NCBI GenBank assembly: GCA_016271365.2
Contig: CM057456.1
Coordinates: 608,473,501-608,537,500, forward strand
Direction of reading: 5' to 3'
DNA from: Neoceratodus forsteri
Taxonomy: Eukaryota; Chordata; Ceratodontiformes; Ceratodontidae
Length of the DNA: 64,000 nt
Part shown: piece after piece, positions 9,736 through 21,199 of the stretch
Layout: each line of letters opens with the position of its first letter
How positions within the stretch are numbered: the stretch's first letter is position 1
The notes under the pieces: generated by a model
What the model was told of the DNA's origin: nothing
What the model saw: only the letters and a program-made list of their open reading frames with translations
Databases searched by the model: none
Program-made: the position numbers and the translations under genes

Positions 9736-11040
9736 CAAGGGCAGCTTGTCCACATCCGACCGGGTCCTCCGCCAACAACACTCCAACTTCTGACCCCTAA
9801 TCTTCATTGTCTTGAGATCTCCATCAAACCACAGAAATCTGAAGTGAGAGGAACTCGGTTGTACATGGACTGGTGCGAGGGTATCAAGTGCCCCAGAGAC
9901 TGCCCTACTGTATGCAGCCACTGCCTGTTTGTACCCCCAGCACATGCAGTATCTACACTAGATAGATCAGCCGGAAGTGTTTTTTAACTGAGAGAGTGGT
10001 GAACACATGGAATGGTTTACAAGAAAGCTTGGTATTATGTAATAAGAAAGAAGCCTTAATAATCTGTTGTTGGGAGGCAGGACAATAAACTATTAACGCC
10101 CTATATAGGAGCACATATGGGCCTATGCCTCTTGCAGCTCCTTTCTACATTAGTGACATCAGCTACTGCCAATAGTCTTCTGGGGACAATCCCCTTAATG
10201 GGTGATAGCTGACCATCTCCACAGGTAAGGACTCTGGGAGGGGGGGGGCCGACCAAGAACTTCACTGTGCACTGTTCAGACCATACAGCCTGATCAACCT
10301 CAAGGTAAGTTACCTCGAGCTCCAGTGAGAATATCAGGTCAAGTGTGTGGCCGTGGTGATGGGTTCCAGAAGTAACTGCTTGTGACAGACCCAGTGATGA
10401 CATCAACTGGAGGAGGTGAGAACCAAAATGCAAGGCCTCAACATCAACCCAGGCACTAAAGTCCCCCAGTACTAAACATCTGGGGGACTCCAATACCACA
10501 TCGATGACAAAGTCCACCACTTCCTGTAGGAATTCTCCAGCCGCCCCAGGAGGGCGGTAAATAAGGAGAATCCTGCATCCTGCACCTGGACCCCATGCAC
10601 CACCACACACTCAAAAGACCCGAACACCCCCACTTGGTGCACGGTGAATCCCAGGTCATATTTAAAACAAATAGCCACTCCCCCATCCCTGCTTTCCTGC
10701 CGCGAGCTGTGCACCACAGAGTATCCAGCGGGAACAGATGCCTCCAAAACCGGCCCAGTATCATCACCCAGCCTGGTCTCCATGACGCAAGCCAGATCAA
10801 CCGAGGAAATCAAGTCCGCCATAACTGCAGTCTTGTTCCTCATCAATCTGGTATTGCATAGCACTGCCCACAGGTGACTGGTAGGTGCTGAAGCCCTTTT
10901 GGCTACCTGCGTAATCGGTCTGGTGGGAACCCTGGGGACGGAGACCAAACATGTCTGGCCTTTCCCTAGGCTCCGTCTAAACCCAGGGCATCTCCAGGAC
11001 CTCACCACCTCAATATCTCTCACCTAAACAGGGCCTACAT
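9736..11040 (-). pseudogene. L2 ORF2, endonuclease domain and linker
   Basis: Minus-strand reading shows an endonuclease of the apurinic type: NTRLMRNKTAVMADLI, DLACVMETRL (catalytic Glu region), GYSVVHSSR, DGGVAICFKYDLG, SFECVVVHG, ILLIYRPPG, VLGDFSAWVD (GDFN motif with Asn changed to Ser) and GHTLDLIFS. At least one frameshift occurs near 10470-10610. The linker AVAAYSRAVSGALDTLAPV at about 9850-9945 matches the plus-strand L2 linker at 15860-15930. A CR1 tail (9955-10145) interrupts it. Confidence 0.85.
9955..10145 (+). mobile_element. Short CR1-like 3' fragment inside L2
   Basis: Plus-strand reading gives RKCFFTERVVNTWNGL, the end of a CR1-type ORF2. About 100 bases later comes a tail close to CR1 3' ends (CATATGGGCCTATGCCTC). 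It sits where the L2 linker is broken. Boundaries are approximate and I see no clear target duplication. Confidence 0.6.
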
Positions 11041-12700
11041 CTCCCCACCACCAACGACCTCCCCGCTCCCTAGTAATGCCAGCCTCCCAACAGCACCTCG
11101 CTGTCATAGCTGATACAGGGAGATCAGAAAAGGGGCAGAGGTCACTCAGCTAGGAAGTATTATAGGTGATCCATGAGGGTCCAAGGCCCTGGCACATCCT
11201 GGGAGACCAGCACCACTGCCACCACTTCCTTACTCATGCTTAATTAAAAACAGTCACACATGCAACCACATATGACCTAACTAATACAACTCACAGAGTA
11301 CCTAACCAAATATACCACACACACACACACACACACTTCCCCTCTGTAGCCTATCTCAAAACACTCCCCCAAACCACAAGCCTCCCCACCCAAAAGAACC
11401 AATCCACCCCCCCACACCAATACACAGCAATAAAACTGTACAAGAGAGAGAGATCAGTAATGTGCGATCTGCTGTAACCATAATTTCCAACCACTAAAGG
11501 ATTTAGGAAAACAGATTATAAAGTAAAATAATGTTAAACCATAAGGCACCAGCAGGCAATTCCGTCAATTCAGTCCTGATAATAAATATCAGATCCAAAG
11601 CACCGAAGGAGAGGGAAATGGCACTCACACCATCATAACCCCGACAAAGCTTCTCCACTGCTGGGACCCACACAAAACCAGCATGAAGGGCCAATTTCAG
11701 TTAATCCAGATAAAACACTCCTCTCACAAGTGCAGAATCAACCTCAACAAGATCTTTTGGTGTTACAACTCTCACCCGCTCAGGACCAAATATAGTTCCG
11801 AGCCAAAGAAAAGTTCAGCTCCCACCCGTACCCCTTCTGTGATCCAGAACTCCAGAGTCAAAGAGGGCACGCAACCTAGCAACCCTGAGGCCAGCGTTTA
11901 CAAAGCCAGCAGCTGCACAGTCTGAGGGCAGGAACAGGTCTCTCAGACATCAAGTTCAAATGAGACAAGAAGGCAGTTCCACAAAATACAGCCACAAGTT
12001 TTTGGCTCACACAGAGCCAAGTAGGAGGAGCCGGATATCAAAGGAGGGCCATTTCTCTCCAATCCTGCAAATGACTCCAAGTGTGGGCGAGAGTGGTGGC
12101 AAACAGATGGGTTTTTCTGGGTGGCAGTGGAGCTCTCATCTTCACACCACACTGGTTACCCCCACCGCTAACCGCAACTCTGCCCCTCCAAGTACCTCTA
12201 CCAATCTCCTTTGACCAAGATCACAACTAACTACCGGAACCTCCCATCTGTCCAAGCTAAATGAAAAATCCTCAACAGATGACTATGCTTACGGAGAGGT
12301 GCCTGCCAAAGTTCCAGTCCTCCATGGTGTCTCCAAAACTCTTCCTTGATCCGAGAGGTGAGCATTACAGTTACAGTTAAAATTGCCCTTGAGTTGTAAA
12401 TTGATGAAATATTTCAGCACAGCACACAGAAAAGACTGCCTGTAATGAAAAATAAAATTCTCTCTATTGTTCTACCTCACTGAGTTTACCCTACCTGATG
12501 CTCCGTCCCTGCGCTGGAACTAATAAAATAAAATAAAATATACTATAAACTGCTCTCCCATTGCGTCCCCCGCTACTCTCCCATTCTCAATAAAATGCTG
12601 TCCCTGAGAAAATCACAGGCACAGGGGGGCATCCAACTAAATACAAGCTCGGGTCAGAGCTCATGCAGACAGCAGCCCAGTGCAGCTGCCATCTTAGCCC
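11041..12700 (-). other. L2 5' region (presumed 5' UTR)
   Basis: No protein motif is seen. The minus-strand beginning, around 12688-12700, reads GGGCTAAGATGGCAGC, a start similar in kind to the plus-strand L2 (AGATGGCCGCCGGG at 13377). Length is about 1.65 kb in both copies. Short CA (11315-11336) and AAAAT (12522-12541) runs occur inside. Confidence 0.55.
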
Positions 12701-12814
12701 ATTAACTCCTTTGACCAGGTCTACCAAAGCATATCAAATTATTAAGAGAAAAAGTGTGGCAGAACAAATGCTTCGGTCTGATGTGGTCTCTTCAGGTGCA
12801 CCCGAAGTACCAGC

Positions 12815-13365
12815 TAATACAAACATACAAAAATCCGAATACACAATGAAGTCAGCAGAATAAAGCCATTAGGTCTATTCAGTCTGCTCACAGTGCAGAG
12901 CCTTCAGCATAAGCTACTGACCCTGACACACCCTCCACAATCCACCCTTTCCCTCTGTCCACCCCTCCCTTATTTTCCCCTTAACTCTAACTCAGCATCT
13001 CTTGAAGCTGCATACCATTTTCAACTAAACCTCCTGTTCTGGAAGCACATTGTAACCCACCACCATCCTTTCCATGAAGAACTGCTTCCAAGCCTGTCTC
13101 CTAAACCTCACCCCCCTCCAACTTGAGGCTGTCATGTAAAGTTCTGGTTCACACTAAGCTTGAGGAGATCTTCCTTATCTACCCTATTAATTCATTTCAA
13201 ATACTTTAAGGTCTCAATCATGTTCCCTCTGTCTCTCCTCCAGGGAGTACATGTTCAGGGCTTCCAATCTCTCCTCGTACATCCCACCCTGTTGGCCCAT
13301 AATCATCTCTGTTGCCCTCCTTTGGGCCATCGCATGTTACTGCTATCCAATCAAGCTTTCTCTTT
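12815..13365 (-). pseudogene. CR1 ORF2 C-terminus and 3' end
   Basis: The minus strand reads through degraded versions of the CR1 C-terminal motifs: AQRRAT near 13310, LNMYSLEERR-like sequence near 13250 and FFMERMV-like sequence near 13070. The 3' UTR GAATAGACCTAATGGC follows. The sequence resumes at 18047 on the far side of the L2 insertion. Confidence 0.75.
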
Positions 13366-13371
13366 CTTACC

Positions 13372-15120
13372 ATGACAGATGGCCGCCGGGCTGGGCGTGC
13401 TGCAAGTTGCATTCTGCAACTGAGTTTTTACTCTGTTCTTACTCTTTTTATTCATTTATTTGCTTATCTTGCCGTTTTTGTATTGTTTAAGCTTAAACTT
13501 ATTAGTTAGTTAGGGTTTTGGAGTGAGGTACTATAGCTAACTTCACTTTTTTATACTTTATCAGGAGGTTAGAACATTTTTGGAGTGTACATTAAGGACG
13601 ATCAAATAGTCCCATTATTGCCCAAACATAAAAGGGGACTTGCACTATTTAAATTTGCCCCCAAGCCCTGTGTAATATATGTTGGCTCAGCCATTTGTTT
13701 TCTGTAGGTGCTGAGCTACCCGAAGCTGAGGAGAAGCTGAGGAGAAGGAGCGAGATTTATTAGGAGGAGCTGGGTCATATTGTTAAGTGGAGTTCGCCCA
13801 AGGGAAAATCTTTTTAATTTTCAAACTGGCCGAAGTGGTTACTTTCCTGCCTGATTTAGCTATCCATCGAAGCTGATTTTGAGCTGCGGCTCTGACTTTG
13901 ACTTCGGTGGGGCATTATTGATGTTCGTGAAGGGCCTGACTTCGCCCAGTGACCTGCAGCCGGATTTTGCTGCTTCACGGGAGACCGGGCTTTAGATCAG
14001 CCAGGGAGCTGGTTGATGAGCCTATAGTTCTCCTAGGTTCCCAGAGGGTTGGCTACTGAGTGGCCACTACCCGGGACCTAAAGTGGGGCAGCAATTATTT
14101 CCAACAGTGTTCTTTGTGGATGGGGTTTGTGGGCCCTGTTTGCTCCTGACTGCTGACCTGGGATATCTTGCTGTAATAACAGCATCTACATGTGGCATTC
14201 GATTCGACCGTCTTTAAATTGAATTGAATCTTTCTCTTGGATTACCTGCATTACTTGGAATACTCCCTATTCTGCTCCAGAATTACAGTTGGACATGGAA
14301 TTTTGTTACTCTGGACAGTGATAGTGTCCTTCCTTGTGGTATTCCCTGGTGTTGAGAGGACCTGGGTGTCCACACTTTATTTATTTTCTGTCTGTTCTTC
14401 GAAAGAAGATTTTTGGATTCTAACTATATTTGATTTACTGTGAGCAAGATTTTGGATCTTCCATCTGGGGCAGTGAGAGTGCCCTGACCTTGACTACTCT
14501 CAGGCTGTGAGAGGGCGTTGGGGGGGGTTCACAATTTTATTTCTGCATATCCAGTGAGAGAGGGTTGCAGGAGATTTTTAATTTTGTTATTATTCTTTTT
14601 TGGTTTTGTATTTTTCCGTGAGCTAAATGCTGGACTTAATCATCCATGTAATATGAGGAAGGGTTTATATATTTTTTAACATTGTTTTTATTTGTTCTGG
14701 GTGGGTGTATTTATTTGTTTTGTTTGAGTGTTTTGGGTTGGGCATTTTTATTATCGTTGTTTGGAGGTCTCTTTTGAGCCTGGTGCTTGTGTTTTGTGTA
14801 CTTGATCTTGGTCTGCCTGTGGAATGTAGGCCTCCCCCAGTTGTGCATATTTCCTTTGCCCTCTGTGCCTCCGCCCTCCCCCACCTTTGACATTGTCAAC
14901 TTACCAGTGCTGTCAGGCGCTGGGTATTGTTGATAGGGGGGGTGGGCCGTGGTGGACTTCAGAGGACAAATGAACGGTCAGTCACATCGGGTAGTTAGGC
15001 CCAGAGAGATGCCCTGGGGTGAAATGGAGCCTGGGACATAGGTTGCCATGTTAAGTTCCCATACCGAGGGCACCACCTTTTTGGTGGGCAAGTAGCCGGG
15101 GCAGTCTCGGAAACCTATCC
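13372..15120 (+). other. L2 5' region, no recognisable protein
   Basis: About 1.75 kb precede the endonuclease. The part from 14560 to 14800 is T-rich. I find no ORF1 motif. A comparable length precedes the endonuclease in the minus-strand L2. Confidence 0.5.
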
Positions 15121-15130
15121 AACTCAAGCG

Positions 15131-15751
15131 GTGCTATGCATTGCCAGATCTGTTAAGAATAAGACTGCAATTATTGCAGATCTTATTGGAACAACTGATC
15201 TGGCTTGCATCACCGTGACCTGGCTGGATGAAAATGCTGGCCCCACGTTGGAGGCTGCAATTCCAGCCGGATTTTCGGTGATACACTGCCAGAGATTGGA
15301 CCATGGGGGAGTTGGGGTGGCAGTCTGTTTTAAGACTGAGTTGGGCCTCTCGAGTGTACCAGTTGAGGAAGCCAAATCCTTTGAGTGTACTGTGGTAGCA
15401 GGTGTAGGTTGTGGGATAGCTCTTGTCTACCATCCACCCAGGGACAAGAGGTGATTCCTACAGGAAGTAGCAGACTTTGTGGTCGACATGGCATTTGAGT
15501 CGCCCAGGCTGATGGTCCTGGGTGACTTTAATGCCTGGGTTGACTACGAACTCTCGCAATTTGGACAGCACTTCCTCCAGCTGATGACATCACTGGGCTT
15601 TACACAGATTGGTACCTCTGCTACCCATATACATGGTCACTCCCTCGATTTAGTTTTCCTCCTGGGGATTGAAGCCTTTGATTTGGGGGTGAAACCTGTT
15701 GGTTGGTCCAATCACTATACCGTGAGGTTCAACTTTTGTACCCCCCTATGA
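15131..15751 (+). pseudogene. L2 ORF2, endonuclease domain
   Basis: This apurinic-type endonuclease nicks target DNA in L2 retrotransposition. Visible blocks are RSVKNKTAIIADLIGTTDLA, ITVTWLDENAGP (TETWL motif with Glu replaced by Val), GVGVAVCFKTELG, SFECTVVAG, ALVYHPPRD, MVLGDFNAWVD (GDFN intact) and HGHSLDLVFLLG. A stop and frame change lie near 15452, between the YHPP and LGDFN blocks. The final SDHY-type motif reads SNHYTVRF, with Asp lost. It is a relic with changed catalytic residues. Confidence 0.85.
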
Positions 15752-15763
15752 AGGCCTGCCCCT

Positions 15764-17310
15764 GTGGAGATGGTCAGTTACTGCCCTTTACAGGATGTGA
15801 GCCCTGAAGGCCTTGCAGCGGTGATTGACCTCTCGGAGTTTCCTGTGACCAGCTCGAGTCCAGAGGCTCTGGTCTTGACCTATAACAAGGCCATCCCTAT
15901 GGCCCTGGACTCGACTGCTCCTATCCGTGTTCGTCCTCTCCCCCTTTGCCCTCAGTCACCTTGGTTTGATGGGTCCTTGAGGGAGCTGTGGTGACTAGGA
16001 TGAAGGTTAGAGTGGCGCTGGTGGAAATCCACCCTGGAGGATGATCACCTTAGATTGGTAAAACATTATCAGACCTACCAATCAGCGATCTCCCGTAAGA
16101 AGGCAGAATTCCTGTCCAGGGAGATTGCTGCTACTCAGAACCAACCAGCTCAGCTCTTCCGAACTGTGGACAGGCTGTGCAACCCAGCCTGTCTGCAGCT
16201 CCGAAGAGCTTTCTCACAAGTGGAGTGTGATGAGCTTGCTCGATTCTTTGCGAATAAGGTGGTGGACATCAGGTTGGAGATCCTCTTGACTCATTCTGTG
16301 GGGGATGCTGTTGATCGGTGCTTGGTCACCTCACCTCGTGCTTCCTGGAGTACCTTTGACCTGCCGGAGTTCGCAGATGTCATGCGGATTGTCCAGAGTA
16401 TGCGCCCTACATGCTGTAGTTTGGATCCGGGCCCAACTTCCCTGATTATGGGTTGTTGTGATATTATTGGTCCAATCCTGGTAGAGATAGTCCGGTGCTC
16501 CCTTGATTCAGGTGAGTTCCCTAGCTCCCTGAAGGAGGCGGTGGTAACACCCATCCTGAAGAAGGCTTCCTTGGACCTGGACTCTCTGGCCAACTACAGA
16601 CCTATCTCAAACCTTCCCTTTTTAGGGAAGGTTATTTAGAAAGTAGTGGCGATACAGTTGGAGCACTACTTGACCATCCATAACATCTACAAACCTCTCC
16701 AGTCTGGTTTTTGAAAGAGGCGTGGTACCAAGACTGCACTGGTTCGGGTGCTCAATGATCTCCTGATGGTGAGAGATTGGAAAAGCCATTCTATCCTGGT
16801 GCTCCTTGATCTCTGTTCGGCCTTTGATACTGTGGACCATGGGGTGCTGCTTGGGTGCTAGAGGTCTGTCTGTGGCCTGACGTGTATGGTCCTCAGGTGG
16901 TTTACATCGTTCCTTACTGGCAGAACTCAGAGAGTGGTGTCCAGGATTTTTTCTTCAGACCTACTCACTCTGTCATGTGGGGTGCCTCAGGGCTCAGTGC
17001 TGTCCCCCATGTTGTTTGCAATGTATATGCTTCCCCTCGGAGATATTGTAAGATGGTATGGGCTGAGGTTTCAGTGCTATGCTGATGATACCCAGCTCTA
17101 CCTGTCTTTTGCGCCTGACCAGGATAGTGCTCTCTTGATATTTAACAACTGCCTCACTGAAATCCAGAATTGGATGAATTTGAACTGGCTAAAGTTGAAC
17201 GCGGGAAAGACCAAGGTGATGGCTGTGGACCCGGGTCACCGGATAAAGGGGATGAGGACTGGTCAGCCCTCTGGACTTTATCTGGGGGGCTCCCAGATCC
17301 TTTCCTCTAA
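15764..17310 (+). pseudogene. L2 ORF2, linker and reverse transcriptase
   Basis: The linker (ALVLTYNKAIPMALDSTAPI) leads into the reverse transcriptase: ANYRPISNLPFLGKVI, then a stop at about 16638. Motif A follows as LLDLCSAFDTVDH (about 16800-16840), motif B as GVPQGSVLSPMLFAMYMLPL, and motif C as YADDTQLYLS near 17080, with both catalytic Asp retained. LNWLKLNAGKTKVM follows. Stops and frame changes occur near 15990, 16640, 16715 and 16860. Confidence 0.88.
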
Positions 17311-17910
17311 ATGATGGGCTGACTTTATGATCTCAAGTGTCGGCGGTCATCAAGACTTCCTTTTACCACCTTAGGAACATCACCAGGGTCAAGCACCTTG
17401 TTCCTTCCGGGGATCTGCCTACATTGGTCCATGCCTTTGTGACCTTGTGCCTTGATTACTGCAACTCCCTGTACTTAGGGCTACCTGGGGTTGATATCTG
17501 CCACCTGCAGCTAGTACAGAATGCTGCAGTGTGTTTGTTGACAGGGACATCTCGATCCTTTCATATTACGCCTGTGCTGCGCGAGCTGCACTGGCTGCCG
17601 ATTTGGTGGCGGATCACCTTTAAAGATGGTTTACTGACTTACAAAGCCCTGCACGGACTTGGCCCTGACTACTTGAAAGAGCTTCTTGTACCCTACTGCC
17701 CTGAGCGACAGCTCCTTTCGGCTGATGAGGGGGTTGCTGGAGATTCCAAGGGTGTCTTTAAAATCTTCTAGGGCCCGTACATTTATGTACATGGCCCCTT
17801 CCCTCTGGAATTCTCTACCCCATCAGCTGCGGGAGTGCGCAGCTGTGGGGGGTTTCAAACAGGTGTTGAAGACTTTTTTGTGGCGCCAGGCTTTTTATGG
17901 TATTGAATAA
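17311..17910 (+). pseudogene. L2 ORF2, C-terminal region
   Basis: Two overlapping frames encode the region typical of L2 C-termini: FYHLRNITRVKHLVPSGDLP, LVHAFVTLCLDYCNSLYLGL, LQLVQNAAVCLLTGTSRSFH, LRELHWLPIWWRITFK and later PSLWNSLPHQLRE. One frameshift separates them near 17700-17770. The same segment appears on the minus strand at 1-244. Confidence 0.85.
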
Positions 17911-18046
17911 AGGGACTTATCAGACTATAATTATTATCTTATTACCATCTGTGTTGATTTTATTATTGCTGTCTAATTTTATTGTAAAGCGCCTTGATAC
18001 CGTGAAAGGCGTGTAAATGAAATAAAGTTATTATTATTATTATTTA
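17911..18046 (+). repeat. L2 3' end with (ATT)n tail
   Basis: The short 3' UTR ends with GTAAATGAAATAAAGTTATT and a run of ATT units, the usual L2 terminus. Confidence 0.85.
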
Positions 18047-18817
18047 TTAATGTGGTTTCTAAGGTGCGAGCACCAGTACTGTACACTGTACTCCAGATGC
18101 AACCTCACTAATGACCTGTACAAGGGCAGTATTACCTCCTCTTGCCTGCTGCTGATCCTTCTGACAATGCAGCCCAATATTTTGTTTGCCTTTGCTGCGG
18201 CTTTCCTACATTGCATGGAGTGTTCTAGGTCACTAGTGATCATCACTCCCAGGTCCTTCTCCTCCTCTAATGCAAATATCTGGACCCCTTCCTGACTGTA
18301 CTCAGTCCTCGGGTTCTTGGCTCCAATGTGCATAACATTGCATTTCTTTGATTTGAAGCCAAGGCGCCAAATCCCAGACCACCTCTCTAGTTTTTGTAGC
18401 TCCTCCTTTATGTCTTGCATCCCTTCTGCTGTGTCTACCTTCCCACAGAGATAAGTGTCATCCATGAATAGGCAAAATTTTGCCCTTAATGCCAACCCCT
18501 ATATTGCTGAAGACACTGAACACTGGTCCAATCACTGAGCCTTGTGGGACCCCACTTTTGGCCTCCCTGATGCTAGATAGCTCACCTCCCACCACCATGC
18601 TCTGGGCCCTGTCCCTCATCCAGTTTTCCACCCATCTGGTCAACTTCTCTGCAACCCCCAAGATCCACCAACTTCCTGATCACCCTCTTGTGGGGTACAG
18701 AGTCAAAGGCCTTGCTGATGTCCAGATGAAGGATGTCCACTGTTTGGCCCCTGTCCACTGTTTTAGTGACCCAGTCAAAGAAGTCAATCAGATTTGTTTG
18801 ACATAACCTCCCATCCA
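18047..18817 (-). pseudogene. CR1 ORF2, reverse transcriptase core
   Basis: Minus-strand blocks are TNLIDFFDWVTKTVDRG, HLDISKAFDSVPHKRVI (motif A), SGVPQGSVIGPVFSVF (motif B), a damaged motif C (FMDDTYLCG in place of FADDTKL), NPRTEYSQ, EEKDLGVMITSDL and ILPLYRSLVRLHLEYSVQYW. The catalytic Asp pair is kept. A frame change lies between motifs B and C near 18480. An insertion at 18818 splits it from its N-terminal part. Confidence 0.88.
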
Positions 18818-19133
18818 TTTATTTTTTATTTATTTATTCAAGTGTTTCACCAGGAAAGTATACAGAGCAATAAATTGCTTGTTTCCAGATATGTCCTTGC
18901 GATAGAGGAAATTGGAAGTACAGATACAGCAGTACAAAATTACAATTAAATTATTTTTAACAATGTGGTAAAACATGATTCAAATAATACAATATACAAA
19001 ATTGTGACCATAAGTGCAATACGAACAGTGAAGTGCAAAGAGTACAATTTACAGAGACCAGAAGCAGGAATAAGAGAACATGAGGGCTTACAGACAAGCA
19101 GTGATGCATGGTTACAAAATCAGGAGACAAAGG
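18818..19133 (-). mobile_element. SINE-like or LINE-tail insertion in CR1
   Basis: About 315 bases separate the CR1 residues DERQH(R) from MDGRLCQTNL. Read on the minus strand it ends TTTCCTGGTGAAACACTTG followed by (AATA)n, a tail reminiscent of the CCTGGTTAAATAAA end at 45.5 kb. No polymerase III boxes are convincing. The family is not identified. Confidence 0.5.
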
Positions 19134-20000
19134 ATAAACCTGTGTTGCCTCTCATCCTGGAGATCATGCTCCAGGTACTCTTCTAACCTTTCCTTAAGTA
19201 TGGTCTCCATGATTCTGCACATGATTGAGGTCAGACTGACCAGTCTGTAATTCCTTAGGTCATTCTTGAGATGGCTCTTCCCTGGGTCATTCTTGGGATG
19301 GCACTACATGTGCCATTCTTCAATCCTGTACTACCACTCCTGACTCCAGTGAACTATTGAACAGGCCAGCCAAAGGACCTGTAATCTCCTCCACCAGTTC
19401 CTTCAGCACTCATGAGTGTTTGCCATCTGGGCCTGGGGAGTTATCTACCATCAACGCTAGCAGCCCTGTCCTCACCTTATCCACCTCCATCAAAAGATCT
19501 GTGCCCCCTGCTCCCTCCTCCTCCCCTTCCCCCTAGTGGCACCAGTCCTTCTCTCCTCCTGGTGAAGATGGAACAGAAGTACTCTTTCAGTACCTCTACT
19601 TTGCCCCCATCTCCTCCACCCAACCATCCCCTTTTCTGAGCCTAACAATCCCATCTTTCTTGTCCTTTTTCTCACTAATATAGTGAAAAAAAGGCCTTTC
19701 CCCCCTTTTTAATTCCCTCAGCTAGCTCTACCAACAGTGCCTGCAGGTCATCCATCTTGTTTCCAAGACTCTGTGCATTCAGGGACACCACCTTCCACCT
19801 AGAATGTGAGCCTCCTTCTCTTCCCTTCCATCTGCCTTTCTCATTTCTCCCAGTCAGCTCTGCCCACTCTCCCCCACTGCTACCCCCTTCGTTCCCCCTC
19901 CTTCTCCACCCTCCAGTCCCTCTCTACTGGTGTGGGAGGGGGTCTGCTGACCTCTACCTCCTTGAGTCTTGGGGACTGCAGAACCACTTCCACCCCAGTA
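19134..20000 (-). pseudogene. CR1 ORF2, linker and start of reverse transcriptase, endonuclease core missing
   Basis: The minus strand has SLNAQSLGNKMDDLQALLVE (19730-19800), the first block of a CR1 endonuclease. It then passes directly into linker sequence (KVEVLKEYFCSIFTRR near 19560) and reverse transcriptase fingers (NDLRNYRLVSLTSIM near 19240). The endonuclease blocks TETWL, GDFN and SDH are absent, so an internal deletion near 19715 is likely. The 19800-20000 part is C/T-rich ORF1-ORF2 spacer. Confidence 0.7.
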
Positions 20001-20109
20001 GTTTATGTACCCCCCCAGCTTGTCCTTGAGGACCCTCGACCCCCATTACTGAGTTGTAGTCTGTCTGGTGTAAATGGTGCTTTATTTGTCCTGGTTCCCC
20101 CCAGCCCCT

Positions 20110-20427
20110 AATACAGTCATATGCTTCCTCCTTGCACCATTCCCCTCTGCCAGTCATTGAACTCCTCTATCCTTTTCTTCCTGACCACGCTGGCTCTTGG
20201 TATTAGCAACACCTCCAAGAATGCCAGTGAATTGGCTACCTCCTTGTGGGTCCTCCCTACCACCCTTAATCTTTCCTGCACTACCACCACCTCCTCCATG
20301 GCTAGGTCATTGGTACCTAGGTGTATAACTGCAATTGATTTCCCTAAACTCCCCTCACCAACTCCCCAATTTTTGGTCACATCCTCTCCGCTGTCACCCC
20401 TGGTGTGTAAACTGCCTTCCTACCAAT
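20110..20427 (-). pseudogene. CR1 ORF1, SGNH-type esterase domain (3' part)
   Basis: The minus strand reads AVIHLGTNDLAMEEVV, the GxND block of SGNH hydrolases found in CR1 ORF1. RTHKEVANSLAFLEVLLIPR and RIEEFNDW follow. The N-terminal part lies beyond the GC-rich insertion (21086-21185), where LIILGHSIIKGIHW would be the first block. ORF1 of CR1 is an RNA-binding accessory protein with an esterase-like domain. Frameshifts are present. Confidence 0.7.
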
Positions 20428-21085
20428 GGGCCCTATGCACATACAGGGGGGACATATGCATCAGAGGCACGTATCCCACCTATGAAGGGCCGCACCTGCA
20501 GACAGGTGCGCACTCAGGGGTATACACCACCAGTGCACACCTGTCCATGGCCCTGCCCCCGGCATGCGGGAACGCAGAGGACAGATACATAGACCAGGCG
20601 TGCATCCAATGAGATGCCCACCCCAGTCCATGAATGGATCCCTTGTGCCCACAGGTGTGGATGAATGGCTGCCGGTGCACTGTGCATGGCAGCCCAAAGG
20701 CAGGCATGTGCCTGGTCAGCTGGACCTGGGACCAATGTTCGGCTGCTGTGGCCTGGGTGACATGGTAGTAGGGGCATACATGCCCCGCCTTACTCATGGT
20801 AGCCAGGGGAGGACTCTTGGAGGGTGCACCCCTTACAGCAGGGGTGACCCTTGTCTACTGTGTGCCCCCCTACCCAGTACTCCACACCTCTGGGAATGGT
20901 GCAGAGTGCAGGCATGCCCCCAGCCCACCCCAACCACGTTGCCCTCTGCACTGTCTGGTGGCGGGACTGAGCACCCATAGGGAGAATACCATGACTGGCC
21001 ATGTAGGGGGTGCAATGGGTGCGGAGTGGTTATGCGGGATGGGTACATGGCACGTAGCCACTCCACACCATAGTGCATAGAGCCC
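20428..21085. mobile_element. GC-rich insertion with short terminal inverted repeats
   Basis: The segment splits the SGNH domain of CR1. It begins GGGCCCTATGCAC and its other end, reverse-complemented, reads GGGCTCTATGCAC (12 of 13 matching). It is clearly more GC-rich than its surroundings and has no family motif. No clear target duplication is seen. The long overlapping open frames on both strands are probably a by-product of GC content. Confidence 0.5.
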
Positions 21086-21199
21086 CTCATTTGAGCCCCT
21101 TTCTTTCCCCAGTGAATACCCTTAATTATGGAATGCCCTAGGATTATCAACCCTTCTATTCCTGCCTCCATCCTTTCCTTCTTTGAATAAATCTACAGC

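Larger units (their letters stand above)
1..12700 (-). mobile_element. L2-type LINE, interrupted, runs off the left edge
   Basis: One minus-strand L2 element can be followed in pieces. The 5' region lies at about 11041-12700, endonuclease and linker at 9736-11040, reverse transcriptase at 1465-2772 and the C-terminal region at 1-244. The order and the peptide motifs match the plus-strand L2 at 13.4-18.0 kb in this same window. The 3' end lies outside the window. Interruptions are a hAT-like element (253-1456), an LTR element (2773-9735) and a short CR1 tail (about 9955-10145). Frameshifts and stops throughout show it is dead. Confidence 0.85.
13372..18046 (+). mobile_element. Nearly full-length L2 LINE inserted in CR1
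   Basis: This is the most complete L2 in the window, about 4.67 kb. It starts near AGATGGCCGCCGGG, has a roughly 1.7-kb 5' region, an ORF2 with endonuclease, reverse transcriptase and C-terminal parts, and a 3' end AATAAAGTTATT followed by (ATT)n. It separates the CR1 at HLRNHINK from its continuation towards QRRAT. I see no obvious target duplication. Stops and frameshifts make it inactive. Confidence 0.85.
12815..21185 (-). mobile_element. CR1 LINE, minus strand, heavily interrupted
   Basis: The parts, in 5' to 3' order on the minus strand, are ORF1 SGNH-type domain (21185-20110), start of ORF2 endonuclease (about 19830-19715), linker and reverse transcriptase (19700-18047) and C-terminus with 3' tail (13365-12815). 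Interruptions are a GC-rich element (20428-21085), a SINE-like piece (18818-19133) and a nearly complete L2 (13372-18046). The endonuclease core appears deleted near 19715. The tail family matches the nested CR1 at 58.9-59.5 kb. Confidence 0.8.

Noticed and set aside
20461..21171. Several overlapping open frames on both strands, up to 138 codons
   Set aside because: They result from high GC in the insertion; no motif, and they compete with each other.
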